Below, in pieces: positions 7,654 through 14,953 of a stretch of 46,675 bases of DNA. Location of the stretch: the NCBI GenBank assembly GCA_012329065.1, contig JAAXPZ010000031.1, forward strand, positions 1 through 46,675. The letters are read 5' to 3'. The position numbers and the translations under genes are program-made. Position 1 is the first letter of the stretch; every line of letters begins with the position of its first letter. The notes under the pieces are model-generated. The model did not search any database. It was not told where the DNA came from and was given only the letters and a program-made list of their open reading frames with translations. Source of the DNA: Sulfurovum sp. Lineage in GTDB: Bacteria > Campylobacterota > Campylobacteria > Campylobacterales > Sulfurovaceae.

Positions 7654-7860
7654 ATGTCAAGAAGATGTCAAGTAACTGGTAAAGGACCATTGACAGGAAA
7701 CAATGTTTCCCATGCAAACAACAAAACAAAGAGAAGACAGCTTCCAAACCTCAGAATCGTGAGAATCACTCTCGAGGATGGAACCAAGAAAAAGATCAAA
7801 GTTGCCGCTTCTACTCTCAGAACAATGAAGAAGAAAGCAGCCCAAGCAGAGATAGCTTAA
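7654..7860 (+). CDS. rpmB: Large ribosomal subunit protein bL28
   Basis: A 68-residue basic protein beginning [21 protein letters not shown], the standard bL28 start. It lacks the paired zinc-binding cysteines (only Cys5 is present), so it is the C-minus form. AAAAGG precedes the ATG. It heads a run with the K+ channel and argJ. Confidence 0.97.
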   Translation: MSRRCQVTGKGPLTGNNVSHANNKTKRRQLPNLRIVRITLEDGTKKKIKVAASTLRTMKKKAAQAEIA

Positions 7861-7902
7861 GCTCTCCCACTTTGGGGGACTAGCAAACAACTACAGCAGA
7901 CG

Positions 7903-9021
7903 ATGAAATCTATAAAAGAGTTTCTCGGCTGGAACACCTCACCCAAGCCACACATCACACTGAATGACGAGTTTTATGGTCATTTAAAGGCATTTAGACT
8001 TCCTTTTGTATTGACAATTCTCATAATGCTTGTAGGTACAATGGGTTATATTTTGATTGATGGATTTCCAATTATGGATGCGATTTATCAGACAGGAATC
8101 ACTTTTACCACCGTTGGATTTGGAGAGCAGAGACCTATCTCTGATGTGGGGCGGATATTTACTGTTACTCTGATTATTTTGGGTTTTGTTGTATTTTCTG
8201 TAGCTATAGGTACTATCGCAGAAGTTGTCAAAAAAGGTGAGTTTCAAAAAACTGCCAAGGAGAGAAAGATGCTTTATGAAATCGCGAGACTAAAAAAACA
8301 TTTTGTTGTCTGCTATCACAATGAGTTTACTGCTCAAGTCACTAAGCAGCTCAGGGCAAACCACATACCTTTTGTGGTTGTAGACCCTAGAGAGGACATG
8401 GAAGAGATAGCCAAGAAGAACCACTATCCATACTTCGTCTCAGCTGAACCACACACAGAAGAAGGTATCTTAAAATCTCATCTTTCTAGTGCCAAAGGTG
8501 TCATCACTCTAGCTGATAATGTGGCGGACAATATTGCTGTTGTAGCTTCTGTCAGACTATATGAAAGGGAGATAAGTAGGCATAAGTATCTAGTGATCTC
8601 CAATGCAAAAAATGACAAAGACGCCCAAAAATTATCTAAGCTTGGTGCTGACAGTGCGGTCACTGCTACCAATCTTATGGCAAAAAGAATCAATGCTATC
8701 GCCATCAGACCAGAAATGGAAAATATGCTTGAAGAATTCCTTTACCGTAGCGATACACCTCTAGACATGGAGGAGATCAAGGTCTCGAAGGTAAGTTGGC
8801 TGGTTCTAAAAAAACTTAAACAAGCAAGACTCAGAGATATAGCCAATGTGACAATCATCGGAATTACTCCAAAAGAGGGGCAATTCATTCCTATGCCCAA
8901 AGGTGATACTGTCATTATGCCAAAAAGCAAGCTTATTATCATAGGTACAAGCGATGGAATCAGAAAAGCAAAATCGATTATCAAGATGCGCGAGAAGCCC
9001 GAGGAACTCAAGTATGTATAG
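7903..9021 (+). CDS. Two-TM potassium channel with RCK (TrkA-N/TrkA-C) domains
   Basis: A 372-residue K+ channel subunit. Two membrane helices (about 33-53 and 84-105) flank a pore loop with the selectivity filter TTVGFGE (69-75). A cytoplasmic RCK-N domain follows from about 133 and an RCK-C domain from about 285. The first RCK strand reads HFVVCYHNEF, without the GxGxxG dinucleotide motif, so NAD(H) binding at this site is doubtful and gating may depend on another ligand. It is probably a tetramer in the inner membrane. The start has no strong ribosome site and follows rpmB by 42 bases. Confidence 0.93.
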   Translation: MKSIKEFLGWNTSPKPHITLNDEFYGHLKAFRLPFVLTILIMLVGTMGYILIDGFPIMDAIYQTGITFTTVGFGEQRPISDVGRIFTVTLIILGFVVFSVAIGTIAEVVKKGEFQKTAKERKMLYEIARLKKHFVVCYHNEFTAQVTKQLRANHIPFVVVDPREDMEEIAKKNHYPYFVSAEPHTEEGILKSHLSSAKGVITLADNVADNIAVVASVRLYEREISRHKYLVISNAKNDKDAQKLSKLGADSAVTATNLMAKRINAIAIRPEMENMLEEFLYRSDTPLDMEEIKVSKVSWLVLKKLKQARLRDIANVTIIGITPKEGQFIPMPKGDTVIMPKSKLIIIGTSDGIRKAKSIIKMREKPEELKYV

Positions 9022-9029
9022 GCTTAAAT

Positions 9030-10241
9030 ATGTATAAAATTACCCCTCAGAATAACGGTCTTGCAAGCGTACAAGGCTTTTTTTGTGCTGCCACCAATGT
9101 AGGCATGCGTACCAACCACGCCAATTCAGGCATGTCTGATATAGATGGTGATGTTGCTTTTATTCGTTCAGAAACGGCTTGCGATATCTCTACTGTATTT
9201 ACTCTCAATAAATTTCAAGCAGCTCCTATTAGACACTTTCAAAAATATCCTAAGAATTTTAAGACAGACTTCATACTTATAAATGCTAAAAACGCCAATG
9301 CGATGACAGGAGAAAAAGGTATAGAAGATATCCAGACTATTATGTCAGCTCTATCCTCTAAACATAAAGTACTCAACCCCGTCATGTCATCTACTGGTGT
9401 TATAGGTTATCGCCTCCCTGTTGAGAAGATCATATCAGCATTTGATATGCTAGATTTCAATGCGATAGATTCAGACAAAACTGCAAGAGCCATCATGACT
9501 ACCGACCAGTTCAAAAAAGAGCTCTCGTACAAGATAGAGTTAGATGATGGAAGTAGCTTCAATATAGCGGCCATATGCAAGGGTGCTGGCATGATAAATC
9601 CAGCCATGGCCACCATGTTATGCTTTATTGTTAGTGATGCAGATATACCCAAGTCAGATATGGATGAAATGCTCACTGCTGCTACAGAGCAATCATTTAA
9701 CAAGATATCTGTGGATGGCGACACATCAACCAACGATACCGTTATGCTACTATCAAACAAACTGAGCAAAACATACAATAAAGAAGCATTCAAAGAGGCT
9801 CTTGAGAAGATATCGTTTGAGCTTGCCATGATGGTTTTGCGTGATGGAGAAGGTGCTAGCAAAGTAGTAGAATTTGAAGTTAAAGGCGCTAAAACAGTTG
9901 AAGAGGCCAAAAGAGCCAGCACAGCACTAAGTAATTCTCTCCTAGTCAAAACTGCTCTTTTTGGGGAAGATCCAAACTGGGGTCGTATCGCCTCTACAAT
10001 AGGTGCCAGCGGCATCGAGTGCTCTGAAGATAAGTTTACTATACATTATGACAACCTACTTATATACTCTAATGATTTTAGAGAACTTGATCCCAAAAGA
10101 GAAAAAGAGGCCTACAATATCATGAAGCAGGATCGTTTTCGCATAAGTTGTGATATCGGTCTTGGAGACGGGGAATATACGGCATATGGTTGTGACCTAG
10201 GCTATGAGTATGTAAAAATTAATGCAGAGTATCGTAGCTAA
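9030..10241 (+). CDS. argJ: Glutamate N-acetyltransferase / amino-acid acetyltransferase
   Basis: A 403-residue ArgJ, which recycles the acetyl group from N-acetylornithine to glutamate in arginine synthesis. The self-cleavage site KGAGMINPAMATML is intact, with Thr195 as the new N-terminal nucleophile of the beta chain, so the precursor should cut between Ala194 and Thr195. It lies 8 bases after the K+ channel gene. Whether it is mono- or bifunctional (also making N-acetylglutamate from acetyl-CoA) cannot be read from the sequence. Confidence 0.97.
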   Translation: MYKITPQNNGLASVQGFFCAATNVGMRTNHANSGMSDIDGDVAFIRSETACDISTVFTLNKFQAAPIRHFQKYPKNFKTDFILINAKNANAMTGEKGIEDIQTIMSALSSKHKVLNPVMSSTGVIGYRLPVEKIISAFDMLDFNAIDSDKTARAIMTTDQFKKELSYKIELDDGSSFNIAAICKGAGMINPAMATMLCFIVSDADIPKSDMDEMLTAATEQSFNKISVDGDTSTNDTVMLLSNKLSKTYNKEAFKEALEKISFELAMMVLRDGEGASKVVEFEVKGAKTVEEAKRASTALSNSLLVKTALFGEDPNWGRIASTIGASGIECSEDKFTIHYDNLLIYSNDFRELDPKREKEAYNIMKQDRFRISCDIGLGDGEYTAYGCDLGYEYVKINAEYRS

Positions 10242-10321
10242 GAAGGATATACTATTAACACAACACTAACCGTAAAAAAGTTATAATAACGAAGACAAAA
10301 TAAATAACAGCAGGAGAAATA

Positions 10322-10549
10322 ATGTTGCACGAATACAGGGATGAAATACACGATCTTAAGATGCAAAATGCACATTTTGCAAAGATATTTGAAAAACACA
10401 ATGAGATAGACCAGAAAACAACAGATGCGGACGAAGGTAGGCTTCACTTAAGTGATTTTGAAATCGAAACATTAAAAAAAGAGAAGCTCCTACTCAAAGA
10501 CGAGGCACTAAAAATGATAATGGAGTATCGCAAGATTAAAAAAGCGTAA
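10322..10549 (+). CDS. YdcH/DUF465-family small helical protein
   Basis: A 75-residue protein starting MLHEYRDEIHDLKMQNAHFA, with the HxYxxEIxxLK pattern and a central acidic loop typical of DUF465 (YdcH). These form a helical hairpin; their function is unknown. AGCAGGAG lies 6 bases before the ATG. It follows argJ by 80 bases and precedes pabB by 16. Confidence 0.85.
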   Translation: MLHEYRDEIHDLKMQNAHFAKIFEKHNEIDQKTTDADEGRLHLSDFEIETLKKEKLLLKDEALKMIMEYRKIKKA

Positions 10550-10565
10550 ATCTATACGGGAGTAT

Positions 10566-11546
10566 ATGCAGATGGTGAGTTGGCTTGATGAGAAGATTGG
10601 GTTTGAGACTATTGACAGACTAGGTCAAAGTCGTACTCCTTTTCTCTTTGTACTCTCTTATGACAAGTCGAAAATTTTTGTCAAGCCATTGAATCAGCTA
10701 GATGATAACATTTCCTATAAGCTGGAGGATTGGCGGAGCTATCCTGTCGAAAAGTTAAGCAAGAAAGTTATATTTCGCAAATATCCATCTTCTTTTGAAA
10801 TCTATCAGAAAAAAATGAATAAAACCATAGAAGAGATAAAGTCTGGCAATACTTATCTGTTGAACCTCACCTGCAAAACCAGAATTGAGACCAATCTTTC
10901 CCTTGGAGAGATTTTTACCTATGCCAGAGCCAAGTTTAAGCTATATTTTAAAGGGGAGTTTGCTTGTTTTTCACCTGAAAAATTTGTGGAGATAGATGGA
11001 AATATGATTGCAACATATCCGATGAAAGGGACAATTGATGCCAATACTCCCAATGCAAAAGAAAAGATACTGTCAGACAAAAAAGAGATGGCTGAACATG
11101 TGATGATTGTTGATCTCATGCGTAATGACCTAGGAATAATTGCTAGCAATGTAAAAGTAGAGAAGTTTAGATATGTAGAAAAGATCATGGCTGGTAAAAA
11201 GGAGTTATTACAAGTAAGTTCTAAAATCACTGCCAAATTGACAAGTGACTGGAAAGACAATATCGGGTCACTATTGGGACAGATACTTCCAGCGGGCTCT
11301 GTCACAGGTACGCCAAAGTGTAGCACTGTGCAAATCATTGACAAAATAGAATCTTACGATAGAGATTTTTATACTGGAGTTTTTGGAGTATTTGACGGTA
11401 ATTCTTTGCGATCTGCTGTGATGATCCGATTTATAGAGCAGGAGGGCCATAGTCTTTATTATAAAAGTGGTGGAGGGATTACTATAGATTCAGATGCGAG
11501 ATCTGAATATGAGGAACTCGTAGACAAAATTTATTTGCCATTTTGA
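10566..11546 (+). CDS. pabB: Aminodeoxychorismate synthase component I
   Basis: A 326-residue chorismate-utilising enzyme that makes 4-amino-4-deoxychorismate for folate. The active-site segment reads YPMKGTID with Lys154, the residue that separates PabB from anthranilate synthase TrpE (Ala there). Downstream motifs LPAGSVTGTPK, YTGVFG and SGGGI are intact. It is shorter than E. coli PabB, lacking most of the N-terminal domain, as in many compact PabB proteins. ATG at 10566 or 10572 could be used; GGGAG precedes both. A pabC-like lyase gene lies at 29545. Confidence 0.93.
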   Translation: MQMVSWLDEKIGFETIDRLGQSRTPFLFVLSYDKSKIFVKPLNQLDDNISYKLEDWRSYPVEKLSKKVIFRKYPSSFEIYQKKMNKTIEEIKSGNTYLLNLTCKTRIETNLSLGEIFTYARAKFKLYFKGEFACFSPEKFVEIDGNMIATYPMKGTIDANTPNAKEKILSDKKEMAEHVMIVDLMRNDLGIIASNVKVEKFRYVEKIMAGKKELLQVSSKITAKLTSDWKDNIGSLLGQILPAGSVTGTPKCSTVQIIDKIESYDRDFYTGVFGVFDGNSLRSAVMIRFIEQEGHSLYYKSGGGITIDSDARSEYEELVDKIYLPF

Positions 11547-12070
11547 TAAACTTCATTTCTATCTACCCTGATGCTCCATTGATATTCGAGATCTCTCAGA
11601 ATTGGAACAAAGTATAACTCACCTGATTTTCGCCAAGGATCTAAAAGAACACCCTGTCTGAGATCACTGTTTCCTTTGGGTAACACCACCAATGCATTGT
11701 GTTCTGTCCAGTAGCTGCCTATATTGGATCCAACTGGCTTGATTTGGATTGTTTGAAAGTTAAAATGCTTTAGGTGTCCATACAAATCATCACTCCACTG
11801 ATAGCACAACCCTCTCTCTTTGGCCCTAATATTGACTAGGAAATTATGAAAAAGAGGAGGGGTAGAGACTTGGTATTTAGCTGCCAGTTTCCTACTATAT
11901 AAGATTGCTTCTCTGGAGACAATTTCAGCTTCTCTATGGTCTATTTGATGACTGCTGCGTAGTAGTGCACTGTAAAGCTTTTTCTGTTGAGTGGGGATGA
12001 CACTCAGGTCGATGCGAGGTGCACATGCCACAAAGAGCAAGACAAAGGCAATACTCAGCAGTTTAGGCAT
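11531..12070 (-). CDS. Lipoprotein with possible transglutaminase-like Cys-His-Asp site
   Basis: A 179-residue exported lipoprotein. The N-terminal hydrophobic signal ends in FVAC, so Cys16 would be lipidated. The body contains RGLCYQWSDDLY (Cys89), SYWTEHNALVV (His124) and GVLLDPWR (Asp144), the order and spacing of a transglutaminase or papain-like triad. I have no family name for it, and enzyme activity is inference. Its last 16 bases overlap the convergent pabB. It closes the ribA-rsmG operon, after a 3-base gap. Confidence 0.8.
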   Translation of the reverse strand: MPKLLSIAFVLLFVACAPRIDLSVIPTQQKKLYSALLRSSHQIDHREAEIVSREAILYSRKLAAKYQVSTPPLFHNFLVNIRAKERGLCYQWSDDLYGHLKHFNFQTIQIKPVGSNIGSYWTEHNALVVLPKGNSDLRQGVLLDPWRKSGELYFVPILRDLEYQWSIRVDRNEVYQNGK

Positions 12071-12073
12071 ATG

Positions 12074-12460
12074 TTAGTTCTGAATAATCGCTTCAGGAAA
12101 CATCACAGCATCTATGGAGAGCTCTGCCATTTTTTTAATCTCTTTTTCGTTGCTAATTAATGTCAATACCTTGCTGTCAAAAAGATACTCTTGTGCAATA
12201 GACTGGATACTGACAACATCCTCCATCTGGCAGACAAGATATTTGCTTTGCAGGGCATTAGCAAAAAGTGCATCTGTAATGCCAGTAATCGTCACTGCAA
12301 ATTCTATTTGTTTAGCTTGGCAATGCTGTGCTATAGATATCGAGTCAGAAAGTGGCTCAAGTAGTATGATTTCATCTGATGTGACATCTGTAGTCTCATC
12401 GATAGAGAAAATTTTCTTAAATTTTTTGCTTTTTATCCATGGGTGTCCAAATATCAACAT
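12074..12460 (-). CDS. Conserved hypothetical cytoplasmic protein
   Basis: A 128-residue alpha/beta protein with no signal peptide. It starts MLIFGHPWIKSKKFKKIF, contains alternating hydrophobic strands (EFAVTITGI, KYLVCQMED, KVLTLISNE) and ends FPEAIIQN. The pattern suggests a Rossmann-like or TIM-barrel fragment, but I recognise no family. AAAGGATGG precedes the ATG. It lies between the zinc-cysteine protein and the lipoprotein in the same operon. Confidence 0.7.
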   Translation of the reverse strand: MLIFGHPWIKSKKFKKIFSIDETTDVTSDEIILLEPLSDSISIAQHCQAKQIEFAVTITGITDALFANALQSKYLVCQMEDVVSIQSIAQEYLFDSKVLTLISNEKEIKKMAELSIDAVMFPEAIIQN

Positions 12461-12471
12461 AATACCATCCT

Positions 12472-12702
12472 TTATTTGTCTATTTTGTGCTTATTCAAAC
12501 ATTCTTTTGAGCAATAGAACTTACCTTTCAGTACTAAACTCTCTTTTCTGGTTGCATAAGTATTGCATATCTCACACTCTTCTAGCGAGTCGTCATCACC
12601 CTCTTTTTCCTTTTTTATTTGTGATGGGAGAGAAAAAGAACCGCCCATGAATATATATAGTGCCAAAAATGCCACTGCTACCCAGATAAATTTTGAAATC
12701 AT
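12472..12702 (-). CDS. Membrane-anchored zinc-binding-like protein (PP0621-like)
   Basis: A 76-residue protein with one N-terminal membrane helix (about 5-25), a charged linker and a C-terminal [14 protein letters not shown]...[10 protein letters not shown] cluster, that is CxxC and CxxxC, likely to bind one zinc. This layout matches the PP0621-type family of unknown role. The start is in an ATGA overlap with the rsmG stop. Confidence 0.75.
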   Translation of the reverse strand: MISKFIWVAVAFLALYIFMGGSFSLPSQIKKEKEGDDDSLEECEICNTYATRKESLVLKGKFYCSKECLNKHKIDK

Positions 12703-13292
12703 GCTTTAATCCACAAATAGTTTCGTTTATTTCTAGATACTATATCATAATTTAGCTGACTACAAGAGGATTCTATCTCTTGAAAAACATGACTTCCTTT
12801 ATAAAAAAGGTACTCTGTTTTGACATCACTTAGGTGGCTTGTTATTTTTAATAGAAGCTTCGTATCTGTAACTGCTCTAGAGCTTATCATGGTAAATGAT
12901 TTATGCTGTAGTTCTTCCACTTTCATTTTGGATATAGAGATGTTTTTTAACTCTAGTTCAGTAGTGACATACTTTAAAAAGGAGGCTCTTTTGTTGAGAG
13001 GTTCACATAGGACTGTTTTTGTGTCTCCAAATGCAATGCCTAGCACTATACCAGGAAAGCCAGCACCAGTGCCAACATCAAGTAGAGAGGAGGGGGTATC
13101 GATAAATTTGATAGGATATATGGAGTCGAGGATATTTTCATAGATTGCCTCTATATTTTTTGCACCTGTGAGACTATGTATCTGATTCCACTCATGCAGA
13201 AGCTGTGCAAATCTTTCAAGTTTGCCTATGGTATTTTCATCAAGAAGTATATCTTCTTTAAGCAGTATATTTTTTAGTTCTGTATTTCTCAT
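12699..13292 (-). CDS. rsmG: 16S rRNA (guanine-N7) methyltransferase RsmG
   Basis: A 197-residue class I methyltransferase that methylates N7 of G527 (E. coli numbering) in 16S rRNA. The SAM-binding loop [12 protein letters not shown] (about 70-81) and the downstream SSRAVTD motif are present. I place the start at the ATG at 13292, sharing one base with the ribA stop (TGATG); a TTG one codon upstream is possible. Loss of this enzyme in other bacteria gives low-level streptomycin resistance. Confidence 0.95.
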   Translation of the reverse strand: MRNTELKNILLKEDILLDENTIGKLERFAQLLHEWNQIHSLTGAKNIEAIYENILDSIYPIKFIDTPSSLLDVGTGAGFPGIVLGIAFGDTKTVLCEPLNKRASFLKYVTTELELKNISISKMKVEELQHKSFTMISSRAVTDTKLLLKITSHLSDVKTEYLFYKGSHVFQEIESSCSQLNYDIVSRNKRNYLWIKA

Positions 13293-13864
13293 CAAAGAAT
13301 ATGACCCATTTTTGATTTTTTAGTATTGAGATATTCTTGATTGTGGGGATTTGGCTCTGTGATAAGAGGCATAATCTCATCTATTGTTATCATTTTTAGA
13401 GAGCGTACCTTATCTGGGTTGTTAGTGAGCAGTTTTATCTTTTTTATCTGAAAGTGCTCAAATATAAACTGGATTACTCCGTATGTTCTTTCGTCTGTCT
13501 TGAAGCCAAGCTGGTGATTGGCCGCCACTGTGTCTAATCCTTGATCTTGTAGTACATATGCATTGACTTTGTTTAGTAGACCAATATTCCTACCCTCTTG
13601 CCTGTGGTATATGAGCATACCACCCTCTTCAGCGATGATTTGTAATGCACCCTGTAACTGTTCCCCACAATCGCACTTAAGTGAGCCTAGGGTGTCACCC
13701 GTGAGGCATTCTGAATGTACACGAACTATAGGTGAGCCAATATTACGAATATTTTCTGTAAAAATGGCCAGATGTTCTTTGTCAGCTTCTTTGAATGCCT
13801 GTATTTTGAAGGTGCCGTATTTTGTAGGTAGCGTGGCTACTTGTGATATCTCAATATTATTCAT
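13292..13864 (-). CDS. ribA: GTP cyclohydrolase II
   Basis: A 190-residue stand-alone RibA, the first step of riboflavin synthesis, opening GTP to a diaminopyrimidine. The zinc cysteines are visible in [17 protein letters not shown] (Cys53, 64, 66) and the catalytic region reads [11 protein letters not shown]. There is no fused RibB domain. No ribosome site precedes the ATG, and a TATAAT on the same strand ends only 6 bases upstream, so the mRNA may be leaderless. It heads the operon with rsmG and three small genes. Confidence 0.95.
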   Translation of the reverse strand: MNNIEISQVATLPTKYGTFKIQAFKEADKEHLAIFTENIRNIGSPIVRVHSECLTGDTLGSLKCDCGEQLQGALQIIAEEGGMLIYHRQEGRNIGLLNKVNAYVLQDQGLDTVAANHQLGFKTDERTYGVIQFIFEHFQIKKIKLLTNNPDKVRSLKMITIDEIMPLITEPNPHNQEYLNTKKSKMGHIL

Positions 13865-13870
13865 GAATAA

Positions 13871-13876
13871 ATTATA
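13871..13876 (-). promoter_or_regulatory. -10 box directly before ribA
   Basis: TATAAT on the minus strand ends 6 bases before the ribA ATG. Transcription would begin at or within a base or two of the start codon. The -35 position, 17 bases upstream, falls in the heptamer repeat. Confidence 0.5.
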
Positions 13877-13882
13877 CCCAAT

Positions 13883-13914
13883 AATTAGGAATTAGGAATT
13901 AGGAATTAGGAATT
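13883..13914. repeat. Heptanucleotide tandem repeat between ribA and hemB
   Basis: Four perfect copies of AATTAGG (13883-13910) plus a partial AATT. The array lies in the 90-base gap between the divergent ribA and hemB genes, at the -35 distance from candidate -10 boxes on both strands. Seven-base units are prone to slip-strand copy changes. Confidence 0.9.
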
Positions 13915-13954
13915 TTACTGTAAAATAAGCAAAATTATTTATGTAAGGCTATTT

Positions 13955-14938
13955 ATGTTTACACGATTTAGACGAAAAAGAATTAACCCTGTGCTAAGAG
14001 ATCTACTCCAAGAGACGCATCTTTCTACAGATGACTTCATCTATCCACTGTTTTCCAGAAGCGGTGAAGGCATTAAAGACGAGGTGACATCTATGCCTGG
14101 TGTGTTTCAGATGAGCATAGATGAAATAGTCAAAGAATGTTATGAGCTAAAAAAACTTGACATCAAGTCTATCATCCTCTTTGGTATCCCAGACATCAAA
14201 GATAGCGTTGGATCTGATGCGATATGTGAGCACGGAATCATCGCTGATACTATTCGTGCTGTAAAGTCTGCACACCCTGACATGTTCATTGTCACTGACC
14301 TCTGTTTTTGTGAGTATACAGACCATGGGCATTGCGGTGTGATAGACCCTGCACTGGAAACAGTTGACAATGACATTACGCTTGACAACTTAAGTAAACA
14401 GGCTGTAATACATGCCAAAGCTGGTGCAGATATGATAGCCCCATCAGGCATGATGGATGGCATGATACAGACTATTAGGGGCGGACTAGACAGTAGTGGA
14501 TTTGAAAACCTTCCTATCATGAGCTACTCTAGTAAATTTGCCTCAGCCTACTACGGGCCGTTCCGCGATGTAGCAGAGTCCAGTCCACAAAAAGGTCACA
14601 AAATCGGCGACAGAAAAAGCTACCAGATGAATCCAGCCAATCGCAAAGAAGCCATAGCTGAGTCCGTAAGCGACGAAGTAGAAGGAGCAGATATACTAAT
14701 GGTCAAACCAGCCCTAGCTTACATGGACATCATCCGCGATGTACGAAATAACACCACACTGCCATTGGCTGTCTATAATGTAAGTGGCGAATACTCCATG
14801 CTAAAAATGGCTGCCAAAGCAGGTGTTATAGATTATGAAGCTGTAATGATGGAGACACTACTTGGATTTAAGCGTGCAGGTGCGGATATTATTATTTCGT
14901 ATCATGCCAAAGAAGCTGCGGAAATTTTGAGGAAATAA
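13955..14938 (+). CDS. hemB: Delta-aminolevulinic acid dehydratase (porphobilinogen synthase)
   Basis: A 327-residue HemB that joins two 5-aminolevulinates to porphobilinogen for haem. The zinc-type cysteine triad is present in LCFCEYTDHGHCG (Cys117, 119, 127). The two active-site lysines are Lys194 (SYSSKFASAYYGPF) and Lys251 (MVKPALAYMD), the latter forming the Schiff base. It is a single gene, convergent with mutS2, with 15 bases between stops. Confidence 0.98.
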   Translation: MFTRFRRKRINPVLRDLLQETHLSTDDFIYPLFSRSGEGIKDEVTSMPGVFQMSIDEIVKECYELKKLDIKSIILFGIPDIKDSVGSDAICEHGIIADTIRAVKSAHPDMFIVTDLCFCEYTDHGHCGVIDPALETVDNDITLDNLSKQAVIHAKAGADMIAPSGMMDGMIQTIRGGLDSSGFENLPIMSYSSKFASAYYGPFRDVAESSPQKGHKIGDRKSYQMNPANRKEAIAESVSDEVEGADILMVKPALAYMDIIRDVRNNTTLPLAVYNVSGEYSMLKMAAKAGVIDYEAVMMETLLGFKRAGADIIISYHAKEAAEILRK

Positions 14939-14953
14939 TATCTTAATGCACAT

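Noticed and set aside
9407-10015. A 202-codon open frame on the strand opposite argJ
   Set aside because: It lies wholly within argJ, has Ser/Leu-rich low-complexity composition typical of antisense frames, and shows no ribosome site or known motif.
14140-14520. A 126-codon open frame opposite hemB
   Set aside because: It is a shadow of the hemB codons, with no ribosome site and no recognisable protein pattern.
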